Below, one piece after another: positions 16,037 through 24,320 of a DNA stretch of 64,000 nucleotides. The notes beneath the pieces were generated by a model. It ran no database searches and was not told where the DNA came from. It saw nothing but the letters and a program-made list of their open reading frames with translations. Within the stretch, counting starts at the first letter, position 1. Every line of letters starts with the position of its first letter. Made by a program: the position numbers and the translations under genes. The DNA is taken from positions 62,001 to 126,000 of the forward strand of contig JASJAO010000002.1 of the NCBI GenBank assembly GCA_030066975.1. The letters run 5' to 3'. This stretch comes from Henriciella sp. Its GTDB lineage: Bacteria; Pseudomonadota; Alphaproteobacteria; Caulobacterales; Hyphomonadaceae.

Positions 16037-17842
16037 ATGGATGATATTCGCCGATTGACCGGACTGGATCAGACAGCAAGCAGTGAGACCATGTCTGATC
16101 TCGATCATCAATTCGACACCAAGCTCGCCACGCTTTTGCGTTTCATCTATCCCGGCCACGATATCAGGACGCTGGCCGAGCAGGCGCAGGCCGCGTTCTG
16201 GCCCGACGGCAAAGGCATGCGCGAGGTCCCGCGCACGCCGGAAGACCGCGGCCAGTGGAGTGAAGCCGACGCGCTGATGATCGCCTATGGCAACTCGATT
16301 GTTGATGGCGAACACAAGCCGCTCGATCTGATGCTCGATTTTCTGCTGCGCTATGTGCGCGAGGCGGTGAGCGGGGTACATATCCTGCCCTTCTTCCCGT
16401 TTTCGTCCGATGAAGGCTTTGCGGTTACCGACTATCGGGCGGTAAATCCGGTGCTCGGCGACTGGGCCGATATCAACCGGATTGCCGAAGATTTCACGCT
16501 GATGTCGGATCTGGTGCTCAACCATGTCTCAAGTCAGGGCACCTGGTTCAGCGACTATCGCCAGGGCAAAGCGCCTTATGACAAATTCTTTTTCGAAGCC
16601 TCGCCTGAAGATGACCTGAGCGAGGTCGTGCGACCGCGCACCAACGACTTGTTGCGGGAGGTCGAGACCGCCAATGGCGTGAAACATGTCTGGTGCACGT
16701 TCAGTCACGATCAGGTTGATTTGGATTTCACCAATCCGGACGTGCTGTTTGAATGTTTGCGCATCATGCGCCTGCACATTGAAAATGGCGTGCGGATCAT
16801 TCGCCTCGATGCGGTGGCGTTTATCTGGAAAGAGATTGGCACAAACTGCATTCATCTGCCGCAGACTCATGCGATCGTGCAGCTGTTGCGGCTGCTGCTC
16901 GATTATGAGGAAGAGCGCGTGGTCTTGCTCACCGAAACCAATGTGCCGAATGCCGAGAACCTGTCCTATTTCGGCAATCGTAACGAAGCCCATTCGATCT
17001 ATAATTTCTCGCTGCCGCCGCTGCTCCTGCACGCCATGCTGACCGGCACATCGCAGTACTTAAATCGCTGGCAGATGGCGATGCCGCCCGCGCCGCGGGG
17101 CTGCGCCTATCTGAATTTCAGCGCCAGTCATGACGGGATCGGCATGCGCCCGGCCGAGGGCCTGCTCCCTCAAGATGACCTCAACCTGCTCTGTGAGACC
17201 ACGCAGAAGTTCGGCGGGCTGATCAATATGCGCGCGGTGCCCGGCGGGGGCGAAAAACCGTATGAGCTGAACATTACCTTCTTTGATGCGCTGAAAGGCA
17301 CCGCTCAGGGGGAAGATGATTTGCAGTTTGAGCGCTTCATCTGTTCACAGACGATTGTCATGGGCATTGAAGGCATTCCAGCCTTCTACATCCATGCCCT
17401 GCTCGCCACCCATAATGATCACGAGGCGGTCGAGAAAACCGCCGTGAACCGGGCGATCAATCGCCATCGCTGGCATTATCCGGCCCTGCGCGAGCACCTC
17501 GCCAACGAGACCAGTATTCATAGCCGTGTGCTGACCGAAATGAGCCGGCGCCTCGCCATTCGCCGCGCGCAAAGCGCCTTCCACCCGAATGCAACCCAGT
17601 TCACCCTACAGCTCGGCGATGAGATTTTCGGCTTCTGGCGGCAAAACCTCTACCGGGACCAGTCCATCTTCGCCCTGCACAATGTCACCGACATGAAAGC
17701 CATCGTGCCGTGCGTGTCGCTTAACCTGATTGCCGGGGAGCAATGGGTCGATTTGCTCAGCGGCGAGGTCATCGACCCAGTCGACGGCGAGATCGAATTT
17801 GCGCCGTATCAAGCGCGCTGGATTACGAACCGGGCCTGGTAG
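16037..17842 (+). CDS. GH13_18 sugar phosphorylase, probably glucosylglycerate phosphorylase
   Basis: The enzyme splits an alpha-glucoside with phosphate to give glucose 1-phosphate. The 601-residue product is a GH13 barrel: HILPFFPFSSDEGFAVTDY, LMSDLVLNHVSSQGTWF, then IRLDAVAFIWKEIGT with the nucleophile Asp, LLTETNVPNAENLSYFG with the acid/base Glu, and NFSASHDGIGMRPAEGLLP. The last segment and WKEIGTNCIHL closely resemble E. coli YcjM as I remember it, a glucosylglycerate phosphorylase, rather than sucrose phosphorylase. Neighbouring genes for glucosylglycerate synthesis support this. The start is uncertain: GTG 16031, ATG 16037 and ATG 16091 are all possible, and the family core begins near 16115. 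No signal peptide is seen, so it is cytoplasmic. Confidence 0.8.
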   Translation: MDDIRRLTGLDQTASSETMSDLDHQFDTKLATLLRFIYPGHDIRTLAEQAQAAFWPDGKGMREVPRTPEDRGQWSEADALMIAYGNSIVDGEHKPLDLMLDFLLRYVREAVSGVHILPFFPFSSDEGFAVTDYRAVNPVLGDWADINRIAEDFTLMSDLVLNHVSSQGTWFSDYRQGKAPYDKFFFEASPEDDLSEVVRPRTNDLLREVETANGVKHVWCTFSHDQVDLDFTNPDVLFECLRIMRLHIENGVRIIRLDAVAFIWKEIGTNCIHLPQTHAIVQLLRLLLDYEEERVVLLTETNVPNAENLSYFGNRNEAHSIYNFSLPPLLLHAMLTGTSQYLNRWQMAMPPAPRGCAYLNFSASHDGIGMRPAEGLLPQDDLNLLCETTQKFGGLINMRAVPGGGEKPYELNITFFDALKGTAQGEDDLQFERFICSQTIVMGIEGIPAFYIHALLATHNDHEAVEKTAVNRAINRHRWHYPALREHLANETSIHSRVLTEMSRRLAIRRAQSAFHPNATQFTLQLGDEIFGFWRQNLYRDQSIFALHNVTDMKAIVPCVSLNLIAGEQWVDLLSGEVIDPVDGEIEFAPYQARWITNRAW

Positions 17843-17875
17843 GTGGCATCGTTGTTCCACCTGCTCCCCTGCTAC

Positions 17876-18424
17876 CTAGTTAACATCGGGAAGCGCGTAG
17901 ATTCGTTTTAGCTCCTGCGATTCTGCCTCTGTATCGAACGGAGCATCTCGCCAAACTTCGCATTCTGCCGTCGAATTGATCTCTCTGGTGTTGTCGTTCC
18001 AACAGTTATTTAAGTTCGGCAAGTAAGTGTCTTCTCCACCATTCAGATATTCGAATATATACGCCAAAGGGGGCGAACATCTGCAAGTCGAAGTGAACGC
18101 GTCGTCGTTATGCGGCGTCGCGATAATTAGCTGTGGAACCCCGACATTAAGTTGGTAGCCACATGAGCCGCCATCTTCGGGATAAGAATTGATCGTCACC
18201 AAATCTCCCGGGGACAGTTCGCCGTATCCCTCCAGAATGCGTACCTCATTTCCGACTATCCCTTCAGAGAAAAGCTGGCTTTGGATTGGAATGCCCCAGA
18301 AAACGAGATGATCATCAGTATAGTCGCTAACGGTATGCTCGAAGCTACATATACAGGAGCAGGCCATTGCTGACGTGGGTGATATCACCGCGAGAAGTCC
18401 GACAACGGATAGCGATTTCCACAT
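17876..18424 (-). CDS. Secreted Cys-rich protein, hypothetical (NTR/TIMP-like start)
   Basis: I cannot name the family firmly. The 182-residue product has a signal peptide (MWKSLSVVGLLAVISPTSAMA) followed at once by CSCICS. A mature N-terminus of this C-x-C kind occurs in small secreted proteins with a TIMP-like (NTR) fold. The acidic mature part has eight or more cysteines and is probably disulfide-rich in the periplasm. Its codons are distinctly more AT-rich than the flanking sugar genes, which suggests recent arrival. It sits between the phosphorylase gene and the gpgS gene of the same pathway. Confidence 0.55.
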   Translation of the reverse strand: MWKSLSVVGLLAVISPTSAMACSCICSFEHTVSDYTDDHLVFWGIPIQSQLFSEGIVGNEVRILEGYGELSPGDLVTINSYPEDGGSCGYQLNVGVPQLIIATPHNDDAFTSTCRCSPPLAYIFEYLNGGEDTYLPNLNNCWNDNTREINSTAECEVWRDAPFDTEAESQELKRIYALPDVN

Positions 18425-18480
18425 AGTCTCTAGCTATCGACGCAACAGAACTTTTGCAAGTTTGCTCCTTCTATATGGGC

Positions 18481-19707
18481 TCACCCGCCCCCAAACTCGG
18501 CCTGATCCGCCGCGACGGCTTCGCGGATGCGTTTCATGATGCCGGGATGGGCGGCGGTGACGCGGCTCCAGTTGGGGATGAAGGGGGTTTCCATCGGGTT
18601 CTCAACAAAGGCCTTGCCGGCATCAACGATGCTGGAGGCAAAAAGTTCAACCGCCTGTTCCTCAACATGGCGGTCCAGCGTCAGGCCATTGATTGTGGCG
18701 GCGGAATGGTACCACTCGATCTGGTCCAGCGCGGTGCGATAGTAGGTGGCCTTCAGGGCCCGGAAGGTTTCGCGGTGGAAGGTGATGCCGTCGGTCGCCA
18801 GCTTGCGGAACAGCGATTTGCAAATGTCCCGCGACATGCGTGAGAGGCCTTTGGTCTTGTCCTCTGGCGAGAGCGGCTGGTGCTTGTGATCATAATTGTC
18901 AGACAGCTCGACCTGACAAATCGCGCGCTGGTTGATGTTGCGCCAGGCTTCCGACAGGACGCCGATTTCGAGCCCCCAATCAGACGGCACGCGAATGTCT
19001 TTGACGACATTGATGTTCATCGCGAACTCGCCAGCGAGCGCGTAGCGAAAGCCGCGCAGATAATCGAGATACTCCGACGGCCCGAGCACTTTGCTAAGCG
19101 CCATCAGGATCGGCCCGACCAGCAATCGATTGACGCGGCCATTGAGCTTGCCGTCGGCAACGCGCGGATAATAGCCTTTGCAGAACTGATACGGAAATTC
19201 CGGGTGGCTGACCGGATAGAGCAGCCGGGCCAGCATGTTGCGATCATAGGTCAGAATATCGCAATCGTGCAGACCGACCACATCAGCGCGGCGCCCCGCG
19301 AGGGTGTAGCCGAAACAGTACCAGACATTACGCCCCTTGCCTTCGCGGATCGGGGCGACGCCCGCTTCACTGAGATCGGCATCAATCGCCCGCAGGCGCG
19401 GCCCGTCATTCCACAAGACAGAGTGCTTTTGCGGCAGGCGGGAGAAGAACTGACAGGCATGGCGGTACTGATCAGCATCGGCGCGGTCGAGCCCGATCAC
19501 GACATGATCGATATAGTCGGCATGGCTCAGCTCATCGAGAATACGTGGCAGGGCCGCGCCCTCGAGCTCTGAAAAGAGCGAGGGCAGGACGAGCCAGATG
19601 TTTCGCTCGCTGGCAAAACTGCGCAACTGGGTTTCGAGCTGTTCGGTCGAAGTGGTGCGCAGATTGTGGAGGGTCGCAATCTGTCCGTTCTGATGAAAGT
19701 CTGCCAC
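18481..19707 (-). CDS. gpgS: Glucosyl-3-phosphoglycerate synthase (GT81-like)
   Basis: The enzyme transfers glucose from an NDP-glucose to 3-phosphoglycerate, giving glucosyl-3-phosphoglycerate. The 408-residue product starts ADFHQNGQIATLHNL, typical of this group, then has IWLVLPSLFSELEG, VVIGLDRADADQY and the metal-binding VVGLHDCDILTYDR, in which D-x-D holds the Mg-nucleotide. Later come GYYPRVADGKLNGRVNRLL and EFAMNINVVKDIRVPSDWG. I read a GTG start at 19707, with GAGGA five bases before it. It follows the kinase/phosphatase fusion gene by 21 bases. A mannosyl-3-phosphoglycerate synthase is a less likely alternative. Confidence 0.82.
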   Translation of the reverse strand: MADFHQNGQIATLHNLRTTSTEQLETQLRSFASERNIWLVLPSLFSELEGAALPRILDELSHADYIDHVVIGLDRADADQYRHACQFFSRLPQKHSVLWNDGPRLRAIDADLSEAGVAPIREGKGRNVWYCFGYTLAGRRADVVGLHDCDILTYDRNMLARLLYPVSHPEFPYQFCKGYYPRVADGKLNGRVNRLLVGPILMALSKVLGPSEYLDYLRGFRYALAGEFAMNINVVKDIRVPSDWGLEIGVLSEAWRNINQRAICQVELSDNYDHKHQPLSPEDKTKGLSRMSRDICKSLFRKLATDGITFHRETFRALKATYYRTALDQIEWYHSAATINGLTLDRHVEEQAVELFASSIVDAGKAFVENPMETPFIPNWSRVTAAHPGIMKRIREAVAADQAEFGGG

Positions 19708-19728
19708 GTCGTTTCCTCTTAACTGCTG

Positions 19729-21333
19729 TTAGTCGGCCGGGTCCAGGACCTGCTTTAATCGCTGCAGAACCGCTTCGTTCCAGCCATAGGGCCCCGGTTT
19801 GGTCGTTCGCACAACCCGACTGCTCGATTCTGCACTCATTTCCGGGAGGGGTGCACTGTGCGGATTGGCGATGATCACACCGAAATCCGCCGCCTCGATC
19901 ATCTCGGTGTCGTTTGGCGCATCGCCGAGCGCGAGGGTGACCGGTCGATGGTCAGGTGTTGTGTAGCGGGCGATGATCTCCGCCATGCGGTCGGCTTTGA
20001 CGCTGCCAAAGGAAAGCGTGAGAAACCGGCCGCCGCGTCGCATATGGACGCCCTGCGCCTCTAAGGCGGTTTTGAACGCCGCCAACGAAGCGTCGTCTCC
20101 GGACCAGATGCCGGGCTCTGAAAACTGTCTTTGGCCTGCGCGTTCAGCCGCCTCCAGCGGCAGGCCGGTCTGTTCAGCAATACCGTCCGGCCCCCAATCA
20201 CTGAAGGAGCGATACTGCGCACGTAAATCGGGCGGCGCAGCGTTGAGGGCCTCGATCAATTTGGCATATGTCGCGCCATCCTCCGTGGACGGAGCATCAT
20301 GGTCGTCGGGGGGTAAGATCCCGGCACCATTCTCGACGATGGCCGGACAATCGGCGAAGCCCATGTCTGCGCGAAGGCCTGCCATTTCAGCGGCCGTCTT
20401 GGAGCTTGAAAGGACGAGAATACAGCCACTGGCGCGCAGGCGATTGAGCGCGCTGCGGGCGGGCTCAAAGCTGTACGTATCATGGTCCAGCAAGGTCCCG
20501 TCGAGATCAGAGAAGACGATCAGCGGCGGCGTCTCCGGTCGCAGCGGGAAGCAAAGCTCCACCTCGCGGCGGGTGTTCACACAGATGCAGTGACCCGCAC
20601 GCACCCCACCGCTCAGCATGCGCTTTGTCAGGCGTTCATAGTGGAGAATGAAGGTCTCGATCCAGGCGCGGCGGTCTTCGGGTAGGGTGCCCGGCGCGAG
20701 GCCGAAGGTCGTCTCTTCTTGCTGGAGGCGCCAGCCGAGGACGGCATCGAAACTTGGGGCCATCAGATGGCAAAATGCGTCAGCGCGGTCCCACAGGGCG
20801 GCATAAGGCCCGGCGAGCTGATCCTCCTGATACCGGCGCCAGATGCCATCTGTATCCTGTGCTTCGACAGGGTTCATAGGTGGCTGAGATGGGGCTTCGG
20901 GGTCCGGCAGCGCGCCGATCAGCCAACCTTCGAGAATGATCGCCTTTGGCTGACCGACAAAGACCGGGCTGTCCGCGTCAGGCTTGCGATCATCAATGCG
21001 TTTGTCGAAGGCCGGGAGCGGCGTCTTTGTGTCCGGCCCCGCGGCGCGGAGTTGATCAATGGTGGCGTGGATCAGATCCAGGTCATGGGTGCCGGGTGGG
21101 CCGCGGGTTTCGAACAGGGAATGGACCGTGTTGGCCAGCGCCAACCGTTCAGCCTTTGTCAAGTAAAACTCATCAATCCCGAGCACCGCAATCCGATCCT
21201 CGAAGTGGGCCTGAACGGCCTTTAACGCCGTGGACTTGCCGAGCCCCTGCGCCCCTGACACCAGGAGCAATGGGACGTCAGTCTGTGCAGCCCTGATCTG
21301 CGTCTCAATCCAGTTGATGAGTTCGTGTTTCAC
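19729..21333 (-). CDS. Fused D-glycerate 3-kinase and HAD phosphatase (glucosyl/mannosyl-3-phosphoglycerate phosphatase type)
   Basis: This 534-residue protein joins two enzymes. Residues 1 to about 265 are a P-loop glycerate 3-kinase: VSGAQGLGKSTALKAV (Walker A), VLGIDEFYLTKAER, RGPPGTHDLDLI, PAFDKRIDDRKP and AIILEGWLIGAL. Residues about 275-534 are a HAD-IIB phosphatase of the mannosyl-3-phosphoglycerate phosphatase group: VFSDLDGTLLDHDTY (nucleophile Asp and D-x-D), LVLSSSKTAAEMAGL, IVENGAGI, and LALGDAPNDTEMIEAAD near the end. It should phosphorylate glycerate and dephosphorylate glucosyl-3-phosphoglycerate. I favour the GTG at 21333; the frame is open to 21402. It lies 75 bases after xylA, on the same strand. 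Confidence 0.82.
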   Translation of the reverse strand: MKHELINWIETQIRAAQTDVPLLLVSGAQGLGKSTALKAVQAHFEDRIAVLGIDEFYLTKAERLALANTVHSLFETRGPPGTHDLDLIHATIDQLRAAGPDTKTPLPAFDKRIDDRKPDADSPVFVGQPKAIILEGWLIGALPDPEAPSQPPMNPVEAQDTDGIWRRYQEDQLAGPYAALWDRADAFCHLMAPSFDAVLGWRLQQEETTFGLAPGTLPEDRRAWIETFILHYERLTKRMLSGGVRAGHCICVNTRREVELCFPLRPETPPLIVFSDLDGTLLDHDTYSFEPARSALNRLRASGCILVLSSSKTAAEMAGLRADMGFADCPAIVENGAGILPPDDHDAPSTEDGATYAKLIEALNAAPPDLRAQYRSFSDWGPDGIAEQTGLPLEAAERAGQRQFSEPGIWSGDDASLAAFKTALEAQGVHMRRGGRFLTLSFGSVKADRMAEIIARYTTPDHRPVTLALGDAPNDTEMIEAADFGVIIANPHSAPLPEMSAESSSRVVRTTKPGPYGWNEAVLQRLKQVLDPAD

Positions 21334-21408
21334 GCCCGACGATCGCCCCTTATTTCGGTAATTCGAAATTGCGCCGCGAAAACTGTCAAGGCATGGCCGC
21401 ACCCTCGC

Positions 21409-22725
21409 CTAAACGAAACGGTTCAGCACGTTTTCAAGCCATTCCTGACGTCCTGATCGCGGCTTGGGGTCAATGCCGCCCGCTTCGACCCGGCTCGCAA
21501 TCTCCTCCAGCGACGCCTCTTGCAGGAGCCATTTGCCAAGCTCGCCCTCCCAGTCGGCATAGCGGTCATTGAGGAACCGCTCATAGGAGCCCTCTTCCAG
21601 GATGGCGGCCGCAGACAGAAGACCGCGCGCCAGGGCATCGACCCCGCCGATATGGCCATGGAACAGATCGGCGGCATCAATACTCTGGCGCCGGACTTTG
21701 GAGTCGAAATTGAAGCCGCCCGTATCGAACCCGCCATGCTTCACAATGTGCAGCATCGACCGGGTGATATCGAGCGGGTCCATCCAGAATTGATCGGTGT
21801 CCCAGCCATTCTGCGGATCGCCGCGATTGGCATCGACGGAGCCGAAAATACCGTGCGCGAAGGCCATTGCAATTTCATGATCCATCGCATTTCCAGCAAG
21901 CGTGGCGTGGTTGGTTTCGATATTGACTTTGACATCCTCAAGCAGGTCCAACCGTTTCAGGAAGCCATACACGGTCTGGGTGTCGCGATCATATTGATGC
22001 TTGGTCGGCTCATGCGGTTTCGGTTCGATCAGGAGCGGGCCTTTGAAGCCAATCTTGTGCTTGTGCTCGACCGCCAGCGCGAGCATGCGCCCGAGCTGCT
22101 CCAGCTCACGCCCCGTATCGGTGTTGAGCAGAGTGTCATAACCTTCGCGCCCACCCCAGAGCACATAATTCTCACCGCCCAGCCGGTGCGTGGCTTCGAG
22201 CGCCTGTTTGATCTGCATGGCCGCACAGGCAAACACTTCCGGGTCCGGGTTGGTTGCGGCGCCTGACATATAGCGCGGATGCGAGAAGACATTTGCCGTG
22301 CCCCAGAGGAGTTTCACGCCGGTGCGCTGCATCTGAGCGGCGATCGGATCGAGGATACGGGCGAAATTCTCCGTGTGCTCGACCATGGTTTCAGCCGGGG
22401 CCATGACGTCGACATCGTGGAAGGCAAAATAAGGCCAACCCAGACGCTCAAAAAAGCCGAACGCAATCTCCAGCTTCGCCTCGGCCATGGCCTGGCCTTC
22501 GAGCTGTTGCCAGGGCCGATTGAAGGTTCCCGCCCCGAACACATCAAAACCGTCCCAACAGAATGTGTGCCAGTAGCAGACAGACGGGCGGAGATGGTCC
22601 TCCATCCGCTTGCCGAGCACGACCCGATCCTTGTCATAGAAGCGGTACGCCAGCGGATTATCGCTCGCCGGTCCCTCATAGGTGATCTTGCCAATGCCGT
22701 CGAAAAAATCGGTTATGTCAAACAT
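21409..22725 (-). CDS. xylA: Xylose isomerase
   Basis: XylA converts D-xylose to D-xylulose. The 438-residue product is of normal length for the proteobacterial group II form. It starts FFDGIGKITYEGPASDNPLA and carries the active-site segments RPSVCYWHTFCWDG, PYFAFHDVDVMAP with catalytic His and Asp, LLWGTANVFSHPRY, VLWGGREGYDTLLNTD, the metal ligand region LLIEPKPHEPTKHQYD, and GNAMDHEIAMA. The true start is the ATG at 22725; the frame is open far upstream inside xylB but that is not coding. The start overlaps the end of xylB by eight bases. Confidence 0.95.
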   Translation of the reverse strand: MFDITDFFDGIGKITYEGPASDNPLAYRFYDKDRVVLGKRMEDHLRPSVCYWHTFCWDGFDVFGAGTFNRPWQQLEGQAMAEAKLEIAFGFFERLGWPYFAFHDVDVMAPAETMVEHTENFARILDPIAAQMQRTGVKLLWGTANVFSHPRYMSGAATNPDPEVFACAAMQIKQALEATHRLGGENYVLWGGREGYDTLLNTDTGRELEQLGRMLALAVEHKHKIGFKGPLLIEPKPHEPTKHQYDRDTQTVYGFLKRLDLLEDVKVNIETNHATLAGNAMDHEIAMAFAHGIFGSVDANRGDPQNGWDTDQFWMDPLDITRSMLHIVKHGGFDTGGFNFDSKVRRQSIDAADLFHGHIGGVDALARGLLSAAAILEEGSYERFLNDRYADWEGELGKWLLQEASLEEIASRVEAGGIDPKPRSGRQEWLENVLNRFV

Positions 22726-24184
22726 CGGATACGGTCCCCGAAAGCAAGTGTTTGGTCGAGCTGTAGAGTTGCCGAAATCTTGGAAGCTTGTCAGCCATAA
22801 TCTGAATATCTGCGCTTGACGGTTCGATGACTGTCTCAATCGATGGAGCTGCGAAGTCGGCTCGCCGCGCACCGGAGGCGCCCATTTGAGCCAGTCGCGC
22901 CGCGCCGAGTGCCGGTCCGACATCGGCATATTTGCGGTAGGTGAGAGGCCGCGCCAGGGCGGCTGAGAGGATGCGCCCCCAATAGGCCGATCGCGAGCCG
23001 CCGCCGATGACGGTGATGGTCTCAATCTCGGCGCCCGATGACAGCACATCAAGGCCATCCGCGAAGCCAAGGGCGACCCCTTCAAGCACCGCCTGCCCGA
23101 TCGCCGCCGGATCGCTGTCATGGGTGAGATCGAACAGCAGGCCGCTCGCATGCGGATTATTGTGAGGGGTGCGTTCGCCGGAGAGATAGGGGAGAAAGAT
23201 CGGCCCGGCATCACCGAACCGCCCGGCGGACTCTGCCGCTGCGATCAGGTCAGCTGCACTGGCTGCACCAGTGAGACGCGCGGCCCAGTCAACGCAGCTG
23301 GTCGCCGACAACATGACCGACATCTGATGCCAGAGCCCTGGCAGGGCATGGCAGAACGTGTGGACGCCACTTTCGGCATTTGGGTGATAGGCGTCATCTG
23401 CAGCGAACAGCACGCCTGACGTGCCGAGCGACAGGAAGGCATCACCGGGCGCCGTGACACCGACGCCGACAGCGCCTGCCGCATTGTCGCCGCCGCCACC
23501 TACGATCGGTGTGTCGGGCGGCAGGCCCCAGGCCTCCGCCACCGCTTTCCGGAGCCCGCCTGTGACCTCAACCCCTTCATAGAGATCCGGCATATGAGCC
23601 GTCGAAAGACCGCAAGCCTTCAGCAAAGTGTCCGACCACTCGCGTCGCGCCACGTCCAGCCACAGCGTACCGGCCGCGTCAGACAGGTCGGTGGCATAGT
23701 CGCCTGACATGAGCAGGCGGACATAGTCCTTGGGCAAGAGCACTTTTGCGACCCGTTTGAAGATGTCAGGCTCATGCGCTGCCAGCCAGATGAGTTTGGG
23801 CGCGGTAAAGCCTGGCATGGCGAGATTGCCGGAAATGGTGGTGAGATCGGGAACGCGTTCGTGCAGGGTCTTACAGGCGGCTTCGCTGCGCCCGTCATTC
23901 CACAGGATGGCCGGGCGCAGCGGCTGGTCTTCAGGATCGAGCAGGGTTGCCCCATGCATCTGACCGGAGAGGCCAATCGCGGCCACGCCCGATCGCTCAT
24001 GGGCGGGCAAGGCGCGGACCGCCTGCTCTGTTGCGCGCCACCAATCGGCTGGATCCTGCTCTGACCATAAAGGGCGAGGCCGACTGACGGTGAGCGGGGC
24101 AGTCGCCTGGGCGACGACCTCGCCATCGGCGGCCATCAGAATGGCTTTGACCCCTGACGTGCCGATATCGATGCCTAGGAACAT
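22718..24184 (-). CDS. xylB: Xylulokinase
   Basis: XylB phosphorylates D-xylulose to xylulose 5-phosphate, feeding the pentose phosphate pathway. The 488-residue FGGY-family kinase starts MFLGIDIGTSGVKAILMAADG (phosphate-binding strand), has SGQMHGATLLD and ILWNDGRSEAAC in the sugar site, the Asp-bearing GGGGDNAAGAVGVGV, FLSLGTSGVLFAADD and TVIGGGSRSAYWGRILSAAL near the ATP site. It is the upstream partner of xylA, overlapping it by eight bases. An operator-like palindrome with a TATAAT box lies about 70 bases before its start. Confidence 0.93.
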   Translation of the reverse strand: MFLGIDIGTSGVKAILMAADGEVVAQATAPLTVSRPRPLWSEQDPADWWRATEQAVRALPAHERSGVAAIGLSGQMHGATLLDPEDQPLRPAILWNDGRSEAACKTLHERVPDLTTISGNLAMPGFTAPKLIWLAAHEPDIFKRVAKVLLPKDYVRLLMSGDYATDLSDAAGTLWLDVARREWSDTLLKACGLSTAHMPDLYEGVEVTGGLRKAVAEAWGLPPDTPIVGGGGDNAAGAVGVGVTAPGDAFLSLGTSGVLFAADDAYHPNAESGVHTFCHALPGLWHQMSVMLSATSCVDWAARLTGAASAADLIAAAESAGRFGDAGPIFLPYLSGERTPHNNPHASGLLFDLTHDSDPAAIGQAVLEGVALGFADGLDVLSSGAEIETITVIGGGSRSAYWGRILSAALARPLTYRKYADVGPALGAARLAQMGASGARRADFAAPSIETVIEPSSADIQIMADKLPRFRQLYSSTKHLLSGTVSDV

Positions 24185-24253
24185 TCTGTGTTGGGTCCTT
24201 TCAGATCGTCTCCGGCCGGTCGCGCCGGTTCGAACCTCTTTGGTGGATCACAC

Positions 24254-24266
24254 TAGCGCTATTATA
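24254..24266 (-). promoter_or_regulatory. Promoter -10 box overlapped by a TAGCGCTA palindrome, before xylB
   Basis: On the minus strand TATAAT (24266-24261) runs straight into the eight-bp palindrome TAGCGCTA (24261-24254). A repressor bound here would block the promoter. The GC-centred core is of the LacI-family kind and resembles the xylose operator described in Caulobacter as I recall it. No regulator gene of that family is in the window. Confidence 0.5.
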
Positions 24267-24320
24267 CGCCGCCTCACTTGACCAGTATCAGGCGCTCAAC
24301 TCATCGAACTTGGCTCGAGA

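Noticed and set aside
22726-23214. Upstream extension of the xylA frame
   Set aside because: The extra 163 codons lie inside xylB in another frame; the xylose isomerase signature begins at 22725.
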